From positions 1-46,975 of the forward strand of contig CAIMXI010000451.1 of the NCBI GenBank assembly GCA_903845365.1: a stretch of DNA of 46,975 bases, in the 5' to 3' direction. Shown here one piece after another: positions 38,579 to 46,975 of the stretch. Within the stretch, counting starts at the first letter, position 1, and every line of letters starts with the position of its first letter. A program made the position numbers and the translations under genes. The notes under the pieces were generated by a model, which did no database searches, had not been told where the DNA came from, and saw only the letters and a program-made list of their open reading frames with translations. The DNA comes from an uncultured Geobacteraceae bacterium (GTDB taxonomy: Bacteria > Desulfobacterota > Desulfuromonadia > Geobacterales > Pseudopelobacteraceae).

Positions 38579-39199
38579 ATGGCAGGCAACGCGCTCTGTC
38601 GTTTGGGGGTACTGGTTTCCGGAAGCGGTACCAACCTTCAGGCAATTATTGATCGAATTATTGCTGGTGAAATCAGAGCTGAAGTTGCCTGCGCCATCAG
38701 CAACAGAGCTGATGCGTATGCTCTTACGCGCGCCGCCCGGCATGGTATACCTGCTATTGTCCATGAGCAGACAGCATTCCCCGACAGAAGGTCCTACGAT
38801 GAAGCAACGGTCGAAATTTTCCGCTGCTATTCGGTAGAACTGGTGATTCTGGCCGGTTTTATGAGAATTCTGACCGATGTTATGGTTGACGCCTTTCCAA
38901 ATGCAATCATGAATATTCACCCTGCCCTATTGCCGGCCTTTCCCGGCCTCCACGCCCAGCAGCAGGCGCTTGACTACGGCGTACTCTTCTCCGGCTGCAC
39001 CGTCCATTTTGTCGATTGCGGCACCGATACCGGCCCGATTATCCTGCAATCGGTTGTTCCGGTTGAGCAAGATGATACCGAAGAATCTTTAACCTCACGC
39101 ATTCAGCAGGTTGAACATCAAACTTTTACCGAGGCGATAAAGCTGTTTGTGGAAGGAAAAATTCAGATAGAAGGGCGTAAGGTTCGCAGATTACCGTGA
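38579..39199 (+). CDS. purN: Phosphoribosylglycinamide formyltransferase (folate dependent)
   Basis: 206 residues. SGSGTNLQAIID at the N-terminus, LAGFMRIL, the catalytic Asn-His pair in IMNIHPALLPAFPGLHAQQQAL and the catalytic Asp in DCGTDTGPII are all visible. It transfers a formyl group from 10-formyltetrahydrofolate to GAR. ATG is three bases after the purM stop, so the two are coupled. Confidence 0.95.
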   Translation: MAGNALCRLGVLVSGSGTNLQAIIDRIIAGEIRAEVACAISNRADAYALTRAARHGIPAIVHEQTAFPDRRSYDEATVEIFRCYSVELVILAGFMRILTDVMVDAFPNAIMNIHPALLPAFPGLHAQQQALDYGVLFSGCTVHFVDCGTDTGPIILQSVVPVEQDDTEESLTSRIQQVEHQTFTEAIKLFVEGKIQIEGRKVRRLP

Positions 39200-39223
39200 C
39201 GTTATCTCCTCAAGGGAAACAAT

Positions 39224-40819
39224 ATGCGCATTGAAAGTGATTTTCTTGTAATAGGCAGCGGTATAGCCGGACTCTCCTTTGCCCTACAGGCAGCCGACCA
39301 TGGCAGTGTTGCCATTGTTACCAAACGTGATATTTCTGAGTCAGCTACAAAATATGCGCAAGGCGGTATCGCTTCCGTGTATTCAGCCGATGATTCGTTT
39401 GATGCTCATGTCGAGGACACGCTTGTCGCGGGAGCCGGAATCTGCCATGAAGATGTTGTAAGAATGGTTGTTGAGGAGGGCCCACAAACTATCCGCAACC
39501 TGATTGAATGGGGCGTAAAGTTTACGACCAGCGGCAAAACCTACGACCTGACCCGGGAAGGGGGACATAGCGCACGGCGTATTCTCCATGCTGAAGACAT
39601 CACCGGACGTGAAATTGAGCGGGCTCTGGTCGAAGCGGTCAGACAACATCCAAACATTGTCATCCATGAAAATCATATCGCCATTGACCTGATTACCTCT
39701 GCAAAGATTAAACTGCGCCAGATGGAGCAGAACCGCTGTCTTGGAGCGTATGTTCTTGATATTTCAGGAGACACGGTAGTGACCTTCAGCTCTAAAATTA
39801 CCATTCTAGCCTGTGGAGGCGCCGGAAAGGTTTATCTGTATACCTGTAATCCGGACATCGCTTCCGGAGATGGTGTAGCCATGGCGTATCGAGCCGGAGC
39901 CACAGTTGCCAACATGGAATTTATGCAATTCCACCCAACCACACTGTTTCATCCACTGGCAAAATCATTTCTTATTTCTGAAGCGGTTCGTGGTGAAGGG
40001 GCGATCCTGCGCCGACACGATGGCACCGCATTTATGGAGAAATATCACAAATTGAAAGATCTGGCACCCAGGGATATTGTCGCCAGAGCCATAGATAACG
40101 AGATGAAAACCAGCGGCGATGACTGTGCTTTCCTTGACATTACTCACGAACCTGCTGACGTTGTCCGCAACCGTTTTCCCAATATATACCAGACCTGTAT
40201 GGATTTTGGCCTCGATATGACCAAAGAGTGGCTTCCGGTCGTTCCTGCCGCCCATTATCTCTGTGGAGGAGTAGCGGTTAATTTTGATGCTGAAACAGAT
40301 ATTCCCGGTCTCTATGCTATCGGTGAAACGGCCTTTACCGGTCTGCACGGAGCCAATAGACTGGCCAGCAACTCACTATTGGAGGCTGCCGTGTATGCCG
40401 GTCGCGCATTCCGGCATTCAAGCAGGGCTATGCCTTTATTATCTTGTGATCATCGGAAAATACCGGTTTGGGATTCCGGTACCGCTACTGACAGCGACGA
40501 GATGGTGGTGGTCTCTCAGAACTGGGATGAAATACGAAGAACAATGTGGAATTACGTCGGTATAGTCCGATCTGATAAACGTCTGGCGCGAGCCATGAGT
40601 CGCATAAAGTTGATTCAGGGGGAAATTGATGAATATTATTGGAACTTTAACGTCACATCGGATTTGATAGAGCTTCGTAATATCGCAACGGTGGCAGAAC
40701 TGATCATTATCTGTGCGCAACAGCGCAAGGAATCGAGGGGTCTCCATTATAATCTGGATTATCCGTTCCTTGATGATAAGAATGGTAAAGTGGACAGCTT
40801 TGTGAAAAAACAGTTCTGA
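39224..40819 (+). CDS. nadB: L-aspartate oxidase
   Basis: 531 residues. FAD-binding [18 protein letters not shown] at the N-terminus, KYAQGGIAS (family signature), [43 protein letters not shown] and [32 protein letters not shown]. The C-terminal helical domain ([19 protein letters not shown]) is also present. It oxidises aspartate to iminoaspartate, first step of NAD synthesis, with fumarate as a possible acceptor in anaerobes. AAGGGAAA precedes the ATG. It lies 24 bases after purN. Confidence 0.95.
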   Translation: MRIESDFLVIGSGIAGLSFALQAADHGSVAIVTKRDISESATKYAQGGIASVYSADDSFDAHVEDTLVAGAGICHEDVVRMVVEEGPQTIRNLIEWGVKFTTSGKTYDLTREGGHSARRILHAEDITGREIERALVEAVRQHPNIVIHENHIAIDLITSAKIKLRQMEQNRCLGAYVLDISGDTVVTFSSKITILACGGAGKVYLYTCNPDIASGDGVAMAYRAGATVANMEFMQFHPTTLFHPLAKSFLISEAVRGEGAILRRHDGTAFMEKYHKLKDLAPRDIVARAIDNEMKTSGDDCAFLDITHEPADVVRNRFPNIYQTCMDFGLDMTKEWLPVVPAAHYLCGGVAVNFDAETDIPGLYAIGETAFTGLHGANRLASNSLLEAAVYAGRAFRHSSRAMPLLSCDHRKIPVWDSGTATDSDEMVVVSQNWDEIRRTMWNYVGIVRSDKRLARAMSRIKLIQGEIDEYYWNFNVTSDLIELRNIATVAELIIICAQQRKESRGLHYNLDYPFLDDKNGKVDSFVKKQF

Positions 40820-40833
40820 AAGAAGGAGTAACC

Positions 40834-41112
40834 GTGGATATCAATGAAATTCGTAAACGGATTGATCTTCTTGATGATGTGCTGCTTCGAATTTTCAATG
40901 AGCGTGCCAGATTAGCTCTTGAAATCGGCCATGCTAAAAAAGGGCTTAATCTCCCAGTCTTTGATCCGGCGCGTGAGAAACGGATTTTTAACCGCATGAA
41001 GGATGAGAACCCCGGGCCACTGGATGATGGGGCAATCGTCAGGATGTTTGAGCGTGTTGTTGACGAATCCCGGCGTCTGGAGCGGATTATGTCACATAAA
41101 GAAGAAGATTAA
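40834..41112 (+). CDS. Chorismate mutase, AroQ type (monofunctional)
   Basis: 92 residues, all helical. MDINEIRKRIDLLDDVLLRIFNERARLALEIGHAKKG matches the AroQ helix 1 with Arg11-type and Arg28-type and Lys39-type residues, and FDPAREKRIFNRMKDENPGPLDDGAIVRMFERVVDESRRLE the rest. It would turn chorismate into prephenate for Phe and Tyr synthesis. Start GTG has AGGAG eight bases upstream. It follows nadB by 14 bases. The small ferredoxin-like gene after it resembles another DAHP synthase regulatory appendage. Confidence 0.9.
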   Translation: MDINEIRKRIDLLDDVLLRIFNERARLALEIGHAKKGLNLPVFDPAREKRIFNRMKDENPGPLDDGAIVRMFERVVDESRRLERIMSHKEED

Positions 41113-41127
41113 GGGGGAGCGCATATC

Positions 41128-41337
41128 ATGTTGATTATCATGAAGACGCATGCCGCAGAAACAGCACTTGATTCTATAAAGGAATATCTGATTACCCGCG
41201 ACTTTGATATACACCAGTCAACAGGAGCCAACCGCACCATCATAGGTGTTATCGGTGATACCGAAACGTTGGATGACCATGAAATTGAAATCATGGAGGG
41301 AGTCAGTCAGGTAGTGCGAATCAGGAGAGATGATTAG
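41128..41337 (+). CDS. Stand-alone DAHP synthase N-terminal (ferredoxin-like) domain
   Basis: 69 residues: MLIIMKTHAAETALDSIKEYL ... SITGANRTIIGVIGDTETLDDHEIEIMEGVSQVVRI. The pattern LIIMK...TIIGVIGD...GVxxVVRI is that of the ferredoxin-like regulatory domain which, in Thermotoga-type DAHP synthases, precedes the catalytic barrel and senses Tyr or Phe. Here it stops after about 69 residues (RRDD, stop) and no catalytic barrel follows in any frame; the next gene is rpsT. A strong GGGGGAG precedes the ATG, so it is translated as a separate protein. Probably a regulator or partner in aromatic amino acid synthesis; role not demonstrated. Confidence 0.7.
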   Translation: MLIIMKTHAAETALDSIKEYLITRDFDIHQSTGANRTIIGVIGDTETLDDHEIEIMEGVSQVVRIRRDD

Positions 41338-41398
41338 CAACAGGTTCCGGCAGTTATCGTCATGATTCGTAGATCCTCGGATATGAATGACAATTTTC

Positions 41399-41428
41399 TT
41401 GACACAACTTACTGGATAGTGCTAGATG
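41399..41428 (+). promoter_or_regulatory. Weak candidate promoter of rpsT
   Basis: TTGACA at 41399-41404 matches consensus; the best -10 candidate 18 bases later (TAGATG, 41423-41428) is poor. It lies 50 bases before the rpsT start. Confidence 0.35.
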
Positions 41429-41478
41429 GCAAATTCAATTTTGTTACTTAACTAAGAGAGAAAATTTGGAGGTGTAGC

Positions 41479-41742
41479 TTGGCTCATCATAAGTCAGCAA
41501 TCAAGAGGATCAAACAGACTATAAAGAAAACTGCACGTAATCGTCATGCCTCATCGACGCTGAAAACATATATCAAGCGTGTTCGTGAAGCGGTTGAGTC
41601 AAAAGACAAGGATGCGGCCGTTGCCGCTCTTAAGGTAGCTATTCCTGTTATTGACGCAACAGCGACAAAGGGTGTCATACACAGCTCGACTGCATCGCGC
41701 AATGTTTCCCGCCTTACAAAATTGGTTAATACGCTTGGCTAA
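41479..41742 (+). CDS. rpsT: 30S ribosomal protein S20
   Basis: 87 residues. [23 protein letters not shown] at the basic N-terminus and [21 protein letters not shown] at the end are the S20 pattern. The start is TTG with GGAGGTG upstream at 41469, a common start for this gene in many bacteria. It binds 16S rRNA in the small subunit. Followed by its own terminator. Confidence 0.97.
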   Translation: MAHHKSAIKRIKQTIKKTARNRHASSTLKTYIKRVREAVESKDKDAAVAALKVAIPVIDATATKGVIHSSTASRNVSRLTKLVNTLG

Positions 41743-41773
41743 TTTATAAATTCATCACTGGTTAAGATAATTT

Positions 41774-41819
41774 GTCATCCCCGATAACGATAACGGCGTT
41801 CGGGGATGACATTTTTTTT
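41774..41819 (+). terminator. Terminator of rpsT
   Basis: GTCATCCCCGA (41774-41784) and TCGGGGATGAC (41800-41810) are perfectly complementary over eleven bases and are followed by ATTTTTTTT. Confidence 0.95.
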
Positions 41820-41829
41820 GCAGATAGAC

Positions 41830-43002
41830 TCAGTTCTCCCTTGCCATATCAAATCGTCGGAAATATTCCAGACGGCACCAGTTTTCGACGTCAACCAGCG
41901 ACTGAAACGCTTCACGAAAATCGTTTGTTCCGATGCTGAATACTCCGTGCCCATAGACAATTGCCGTTCCGGTAGTTCCGATTACCGGCGGGACGTTTTT
42001 GGCTATGCCGCCGGCACCTATTTCGCCTGCAACTACCGGGGTCTCTCCCAAATAACGAACTTTAGTGCAATCCTTCCAGCAGTCCGTAATGTGACACGAC
42101 ACTTTTTCCTCACATATCATGCTCATTACCACCACAAAACGCGGGTGACCGTGCAAAATAGCCCGACAGCCGGTTGTCTCAAAAATAGAACGGTGAGCAA
42201 CCAGCTCGCTGGATGCGGTGATTCCGACCGTTGAGCTGTTTTCAAAGGGAACCGGATCAATGCAGCCGGGGAGTTCGTCCAGGCTCGATGCAGTCTGCGA
42301 AATATAGATCAAGTTGCCGTTTGAATACGAAATATTGCCAAAAAAAGAATCAACCAGCCGCCTCTGCACGGTATATCGCCCAACAGCGACAATCTCATTC
42401 AGGATGGCACTCTTTTCAAGCAAAGGACCTGATTGAAACAGAAGCCCATCGGCTGAAAGGGGGAGGAGCAACTCGCGGCGAAAATGTCCGAAAGCCTCCT
42501 CTTCGCCTGGAATCATAAAGCCGCATTCAAGAATATCTTCCAGATATTTAATATACGTCGAATGAAAAACCGATGACCAGTTGATATAAGCCTGTTCGAC
42601 CGTCAATGCCCCGACAGCCATAATTCCTATACCTTCAACGATAATCCCCTTGCGGTTCCCCAGCAGTAAGGCAATTGTCTTCTCAAAATCAGATCCGAGT
42701 GCATTTTTGCGAACGATGGGAATATCATGCAGAAACGTCCTGGTTTCTGTGTCGCGGGGAACGACGGTCTGCTCAAGAGTGCCGGATCTCTGAATGAGGA
42801 ATTCTGCAAACGGCAGCGAGGGTGTTGCTGCTACCAGGGCGAGACAGTTGAGGTGGGAGAGTACCCTTTCAGCCAGAGCTGCCAGAGCCGGTTCTCCCGC
42901 TGAAATCATGATATCATCCTGAGCAGCAAACGCGATCTGCCCAGACAGTGCAGAACCATCTGCAACCATTTTAGCACTGTATTTTGCTATCTGGTCACGC
43001 AT
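41830..43002 (-). CDS. Class II aldolase/adducin-family protein with an extra N-terminal half
   Basis: 390 residues. The C-terminal half (about 200-390) is an aldolase II/adducin domain: GRYTVQRRLVDSFFGNISYSN, the metal His pair in AILHGHPRFVVVM, GAGGIAKNVP and YGHGVFSIGTNDFREAF. The N-terminal half (about 85-160) has GRKGIIVEGIGIMAVGALTVEQAYINWSSVFHSTYIKYLE, which reads like a degenerate copy of the C-terminal part of the same domain with the metal histidines lost. Family substrates are sugar phosphates such as fuculose or ribulose phosphate. It overlaps the M23 peptidase stop by one base (TGATG), so the two are coupled. Specific substrate unknown. Confidence 0.8.
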   Translation of the reverse strand: MRDQIAKYSAKMVADGSALSGQIAFAAQDDIMISAGEPALAALAERVLSHLNCLALVAATPSLPFAEFLIQRSGTLEQTVVPRDTETRTFLHDIPIVRKNALGSDFEKTIALLLGNRKGIIVEGIGIMAVGALTVEQAYINWSSVFHSTYIKYLEDILECGFMIPGEEEAFGHFRRELLLPLSADGLLFQSGPLLEKSAILNEIVAVGRYTVQRRLVDSFFGNISYSNGNLIYISQTASSLDELPGCIDPVPFENSSTVGITASSELVAHRSIFETTGCRAILHGHPRFVVVMSMICEEKVSCHITDCWKDCTKVRYLGETPVVAGEIGAGGIAKNVPPVIGTTGTAIVYGHGVFSIGTNDFREAFQSLVDVENWCRLEYFRRFDMAREN

Positions 43003-43892
43003 CAGGGGATAGAGGCGGGAAGATTGGTAAACAGGATTGAACCGTCTGAAAGGGTTTCACTCCTGAAGCGGGCGGCACGATGACTGCTGGCGACAAGTGG
43101 TAATTTCGGGAGGGTCACGCCGCTGTCAGGAAGAAATGCTGCCGTGATGTTTTTACCGTCCTGCCAGGCCTCAAAGTGGAGATGCGGTCCGGTTGATCTT
43201 CCTGTAGAACCGGACAGGGCCAGTATACTCTCAGCAGAAACCTGTTGCCCCTCTGCGACCTTGATGAGACTGTTGTGGGCGTATAACGTAATAATACCAT
43301 TGTCATGTTCAACAACAACGGTATTGCCGTACCCGGAACGGCTGCCACTATAAACAACAACACCGGAAGCAATCGCATTAACGGGAGTGCCGGTCGGGAT
43401 TGCGATATCAACGCCATTGTGATGTCGCCACGCGCCATCAATCGGGTCAATTCTCATGCCGATTTTAGATGTTATCGTACCACCGACAGATGGTAGATGA
43501 GGTCCGAATATATTTTGTTCCTGCTTTTGCTGTGGTAGTGACGCCGTTACCGCTTTCAAGGCAATTTCATCCAGAGAAATATTGTGGCTCTTCTGTCTCT
43601 TAGGATTTGAACGCTTACCAGAGGCGGTGAAAGGCTTGTCGCTGATGATTACAGTGGCTCTCTTATCGCTTGGCGCGTCGGTAAAAGTTTCTACGCCATC
43701 GATTGTGACAAATCGGTAAATATCTGCTTTAGCAAAACTGTTTACAAGGCACAATAAAAGTGATAGAGGCAGGAAGCTGAGGCGGTGTTGTATTAACCCA
43801 AGTATAAAATTATGAAAACGGTGTGCAGTCAATTCTGCTTGTTGTTCGCGATTTTTTCTGATACTTAAATTCATGCAGGCTATATAACTCAT
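43002..43892 (-). CDS. M23-family peptidase (LytM domain), exported
   Basis: 296 residues. A hydrophobic segment at 37-55 (RLSFLPLSLLLCLVNSFAKA) serves as a signal or anchor. A DUF4124-like stretch follows (ADIYRFVTIDGVETFTDAPSD). The LytM/M23 domain spans about 130-245: GMRIDPIDGAWRHHNGVDIAIPTG (zinc His and Asp), VVEHDNGIITLYAHNS and GPHLHFEAW (zinc His). All metal ligands look present, so it may cut peptidoglycan peptide bonds. The start is uncertain; ATG at 43892 or 43874. The next gene overlaps its stop. Confidence 0.88.
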   Translation of the reverse strand: MSYIACMNLSIRKNREQQAELTAHRFHNFILGLIQHRLSFLPLSLLLCLVNSFAKADIYRFVTIDGVETFTDAPSDKRATVIISDKPFTASGKRSNPKRQKSHNISLDEIALKAVTASLPQQKQEQNIFGPHLPSVGGTITSKIGMRIDPIDGAWRHHNGVDIAIPTGTPVNAIASGVVVYSGSRSGYGNTVVVEHDNGIITLYAHNSLIKVAEGQQVSAESILALSGSTGRSTGPHLHFEAWQDGKNITAAFLPDSGVTLPKLPLVASSHRAARFRSETLSDGSILFTNLPASIP

Positions 43893-44513
<621 letters not shown>

Positions 44514-44543
44514 TTTAATACTAAACTTAGAGAGGAGTAACAG

Positions 44544-45956
44544 ATGACACCAAAGCAAGTAGTAGAATTTGCAAAAGAAAACGGCGCAAAGATGGTTGAT
44601 TACAAATTTATGGATTTTATCGGTACCTGGCAACATGTGTCAGTACCTATTTCCGAGTTTGACGAGGACACCTTTGAGGAGGGACAGGGCTTTGACGGTT
44701 CATCTATTCGCGGCTGGCAACCGATCCACGCCTCTGACATGATCCTTCTTCCCGATCCGACAACCGCAAAGATGGATCCATTTATCAAGGTTCCAACAGT
44801 ATCCATTATTTGTGATATTTTCGATCCTATCACGAAAGAGGATTACTCTCGCGACCCGCGTAATATTGCAAAAAAAGCTGAAATGTATTTGAAGTCAACA
44901 GGGATTGGCGACACCGCCTACTTTGGACCGGAAGCAGAATTTTTCATTTTTGATGACGTTCGCTACTCCTCAACCACCAACCAGTCTTTCTTTGCCGTTG
45001 ATTCTTCTGAAGGCACCTGGAACAGCGGCCGCGAAGAGTTTCCTAATCTTGGTTACAAGCCGCGCCACAAGGAGGGGTACTTCCCCTGTTCACCGGTAGA
45101 TTCCCAGAATGATCTGCGTAACGAGATGGTCGAAGTGCTGCAGTCAGTCGGTATCCGTGTTGAGTGCCAGCACCACGAAGTTGCAACCGGTGGCCAGGCT
45201 GAAATTGATATGCGCTTTTCTTCATTGGTAGATATGGCTGACCAGCTTCAGTGGTTCAAGTATATCATTAAAAATGTTGCCTACCGCAACGGCAAAACCG
45301 TAACGTTCATGCCGAAGCCGCTTTATGGCGACAACGGTTCTGGGATGCACTGTCACCAGTCAATCTGGAAAGACGGGCAGAACCTGTTCGCAGGTGACAA
45401 ATACGGCGGGCTTTCCCAGATGGCGCTCTGGTATATCGGTGGAATAATCAAACATGCCAAAGCACTCTGCGCTATTACCAATCCGACGACCAACTCCTAC
45501 AAACGACTGGTTCCCGGTTTTGAGGCTCCGGTAAATATGGCATATTCAAGCCGTAACCGATCCGCTTCGCTCCGGATTCCGATGATGTCAACCAACCCTA
45601 AAACCAAGCGTGTTGAATACCGTACTCCGGATCCGTCATGTAATGGTTACCTGGCATTTGCAGCAATGTTGATGGCAGGTCTTGATGGCGTGGAGAATAA
45701 AATAGATCCGGGTCAGCCGCTTGATAAAGATATTTACGGACTCTCCCCGGAAGAGTTGAAGGATATTCCATCTGCTCCGGGTACTCTTGAAGAGGCGCTT
45801 AAATGCCTGAAGGATGACCACGAGTTCCTGCTGAAGGGTGATGTATTTACCCCGGATGTAATCGAGAAGTGGATCGAGTACAAAATGGAGGCTGAAGTTA
45901 ATCCGGTTCGTATGCGTCCGGTTCCACTCGAGTTTGAGCTGTACTACGATATTTGA
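44544..45956 (+). CDS. glnA: Glutamine synthetase type I
   Basis: 470 residues. [14 protein letters not shown] (N-terminal latch and loop), [59 protein letters not shown] and SASLRIP are conserved active-site segments. Tyr398 in [12 protein letters not shown] is the adenylylation site of the beta subfamily. AGAGGAG precedes the ATG. It makes glutamine from glutamate, ammonia and ATP; shares the sigma-54 promoter with glnB. Confidence 0.97.
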   Translation: MTPKQVVEFAKENGAKMVDYKFMDFIGTWQHVSVPISEFDEDTFEEGQGFDGSSIRGWQPIHASDMILLPDPTTAKMDPFIKVPTVSIICDIFDPITKEDYSRDPRNIAKKAEMYLKSTGIGDTAYFGPEAEFFIFDDVRYSSTTNQSFFAVDSSEGTWNSGREEFPNLGYKPRHKEGYFPCSPVDSQNDLRNEMVEVLQSVGIRVECQHHEVATGGQAEIDMRFSSLVDMADQLQWFKYIIKNVAYRNGKTVTFMPKPLYGDNGSGMHCHQSIWKDGQNLFAGDKYGGLSQMALWYIGGIIKHAKALCAITNPTTNSYKRLVPGFEAPVNMAYSSRNRSASLRIPMMSTNPKTKRVEYRTPDPSCNGYLAFAAMLMAGLDGVENKIDPGQPLDKDIYGLSPEELKDIPSAPGTLEEALKCLKDDHEFLLKGDVFTPDVIEKWIEYKMEAEVNPVRMRPVPLEFELYYDI

Positions 45957-46050
45957 CAAAATGGGGCATTTTGAACCAGTTAGAACGTTTTTGAAATAGA
46001 AAGAAATAACAAGATAAAACATATATTTATAGCTTGACTTAGTGCCAATT

Positions 46051-46087
46051 AGCCGCTAACCTTTGAGAAAGGATTAGCGGCTTTTTT
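46051..46087 (+). terminator. Terminator of glnBA
   Basis: AGCCGCTAA-CCTTT (46051-46064) pairs with AAAGG-A-TTAGCGGCT (46068-46082), followed by TTTTTT. Strong stem. Confidence 0.93.
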
Positions 46088-46105
46088 AATTCCAGTCCTT
46101 CTTAA

Positions 46106-46236
46106 TTCCTACGTAGAAACGTTTTATTCCTGATTTTGGGGCTTTTTAAGTAGGAAAGTAGCAAAAAAAAAAGCTGGTTTGAAGCTGCGTAATTATCTGA
46201 ATTAAAGGCACAATATGTCATTTTCCTACTTAGAAA
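46106..46236. repeat. Three short repeats upstream of the integrase
   Basis: TTCCTAC(G/T)TAGAAA occurs at 46106-46119 and 46223-46236 in direct orientation, and the related TAAGTAGGAAA at 46147-46157 is inverted. They could be arm-binding sites or an operator of the integrase. No second copy of glnA or a tRNA end is nearby. Confidence 0.5.
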
Positions 46237-46246
46237 AGGGGACGCC

Positions 46247-46837
46247 ATGCCAAGAGTAAAATTGACAAAGAACGAGATTGACACCAAAATCAAATATTCT
46301 GACAAAGGCCAAGTGATTTATTGGGACACCGAAACGCCCGGGCTGGGACTTGTTGTCGGCGCAAAAACCAAGACTTTTATCCTCCAGCTCGACGTCCGAG
46401 ACGCCGACGCAAAGAGTGGTTATAAGACCGTTAAGAAAACTCTTGGCCGTTTTGGTGCCGACCTTACACTCGAGCAGGCTAAAGAAATGGTACGGGGCGG
46501 GGTTGACAGGGAAACCGGCATAGCTGTTTTAGGGCAACGTATTAAGCTCAGAATGGGTGATCCTGTCAGCAGTGGCGACAATGTGACACTTGGGGAGCTT
46601 GTCACGATGTACTTCAAAGAGACGAAACGCCGGGACGGTAAAGACCGCCGGGATACTTCCGTCACAAGGCATAAAGGAAACATCGAAAAAGATTACGCTT
46701 CATGGCTCAATATGTCGCTCAAAGAGGTAAACGCAATTCCCTCCGATGTTGTCATTGCATCATTTCAGCTCCAATCAGAAGGCCGTCCACAAATGGCACG
46801 GCTTGCCGCTGTAATGCTCTCAGCGGTAATACGTTAG
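46247..46837 (+). pseudogene. Phage-type integrase, N-terminal part only
   Basis: 196 residues. It begins with a DUF4102-like arm-binding domain (MPRVKLTKNEIDTKIKYSDKG...WDTETPGLGLVV, then LGRFGADLTLEQAKEMVRGGVD) and enters a SAM-like core-binding domain (VTLGELVTMYFKETKRRDGKDRRDTSVTRHKGNIEKDYASW). It stops after AAVMLSAVIR, with no catalytic domain (no R-HxxR-Y motifs). Past this point the sequence belongs to an IS21 istB fragment on the other strand. GGGGA precedes the ATG. It probably marks the edge of a lost island just after glnA. Confidence 0.8.
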
Positions 46838-46974
46838 CCGAGTTCGTCGAGAATGAGTACTTGTGGCGAGAGGTACTTTTTGAGTTCGATTTTGAGTTTA
46901 CTGGCTGCCTGTGCCGCCGCAAGTGTATTGATAGCATCTACCGCTGTTGCGAAGAGTACCGATTTACCGGCAAG
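46834..46974 (-). pseudogene. IstB-like ATPase fragment (IS21 family)
   Basis: Minus strand reads LAGKSVLFATAVDAINTLAAAQAASKLKIELKKYLSPQVLILDELG and then a stop. This is the helper ATPase of IS21 elements (GHxVLFxTAxxLINxLxxA...LKxYxxPxLLxIDELGY). The family goes on with YLPxDKxGA...; here it ends at LDELG where the integrase fragment ends too. Continues beyond the window at its N-terminal side. Confidence 0.78.
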
Positions 46975-46975
46975 A

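Overview
The window looks like a chromosomal segment of a Geobacter-type bacterium (Desulfuromonadota, Geobacteraceae; genus-level guess from gene content only). The pointers are a monomeric isocitrate dehydrogenase, malate dehydrogenase and 2-oxoglutarate:ferredoxin oxidoreductase block (icd-mdh-korDABC), a ResB/CcsA system II cytochrome c maturation pair, a bacteriohemerythrin beside a hybrid histidine kinase, and a sigma-54 promoter in front of glnB-glnA. Many starts are TTG or GTG with good Shine-Dalgarno sites, and several annotated starts below were moved to match them.

Layout. 1-610: start of an ankyrin-repeat gene, a decayed radC tail and a tRNA-Gly(GCC). 0.7-3.8 kb: three glycosyltransferases. 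4-6.2 kb: ccsA and resB. 6.4-12 kb (+ strand): two tandem PLP-dependent cystathionine-type enzymes separated by a long inverted repeat, a ThiS-like/ThiF fusion, mnmA and a DUF4139-like exported protein. 12-14.4 kb: hemerythrin and hybrid kinase. 14.4-22.7 kb: an accessory stretch bounded by a 29-bp near-identical sequence. It holds a 1557-residue secreted beta-propeller/Ig/dockerin protein, a hypothetical gene, a HigB/HigA-like toxin-antitoxin pair flanked by two copies of a ~230-bp palindromic element, a nested 341-bp insertion and an Rpn-family nuclease gene. 22.7-24.5 kb: a V4R-domain protein and a RIO-type kinase. 24.5-30.7 kb: TCA-cycle genes. 30.9-35.9 kb: lepA-lepB-aspS-lysM lipoprotein. 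36.1-37.4 kb: a scar joining a broken histidine kinase and a 5'-truncated permease. 37.5-41.7 kb (+): purM-purN-nadB-chorismate mutase-DAHP synthase-type regulatory domain, then rpsT. 41.8-43.9 kb: an aldolase-family protein and an M23 peptidase. 44-46 kb: glnB-glnA. 46.2-46.98 kb: a truncated integrase running into a truncated IS21 istB.

Most intact genes are housekeeping or central metabolism: carbon flow through the TCA cycle with ferredoxin as acceptor, nitrogen assimilation through PII and glutamine synthetase, purine and NAD synthesis, sulfur amino acid metabolism and sulfur transfer, and cytochrome assembly. The more unusual points are the two stand-alone modules that resemble the regulatory appendages of DAHP synthase, the inferred splitting of a V4R-kinase-hemerythrin set by an 8.3-kb accessory block, the nested palindromic elements with recognisable terminal repeats and a 9-bp target duplication, and two mirror-image deletion scars (36.6 and 46.8 kb). 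I found no CRISPR array, no rRNA and no clear complete novel defence system. All family assignments were made by reading motifs, without database searches.
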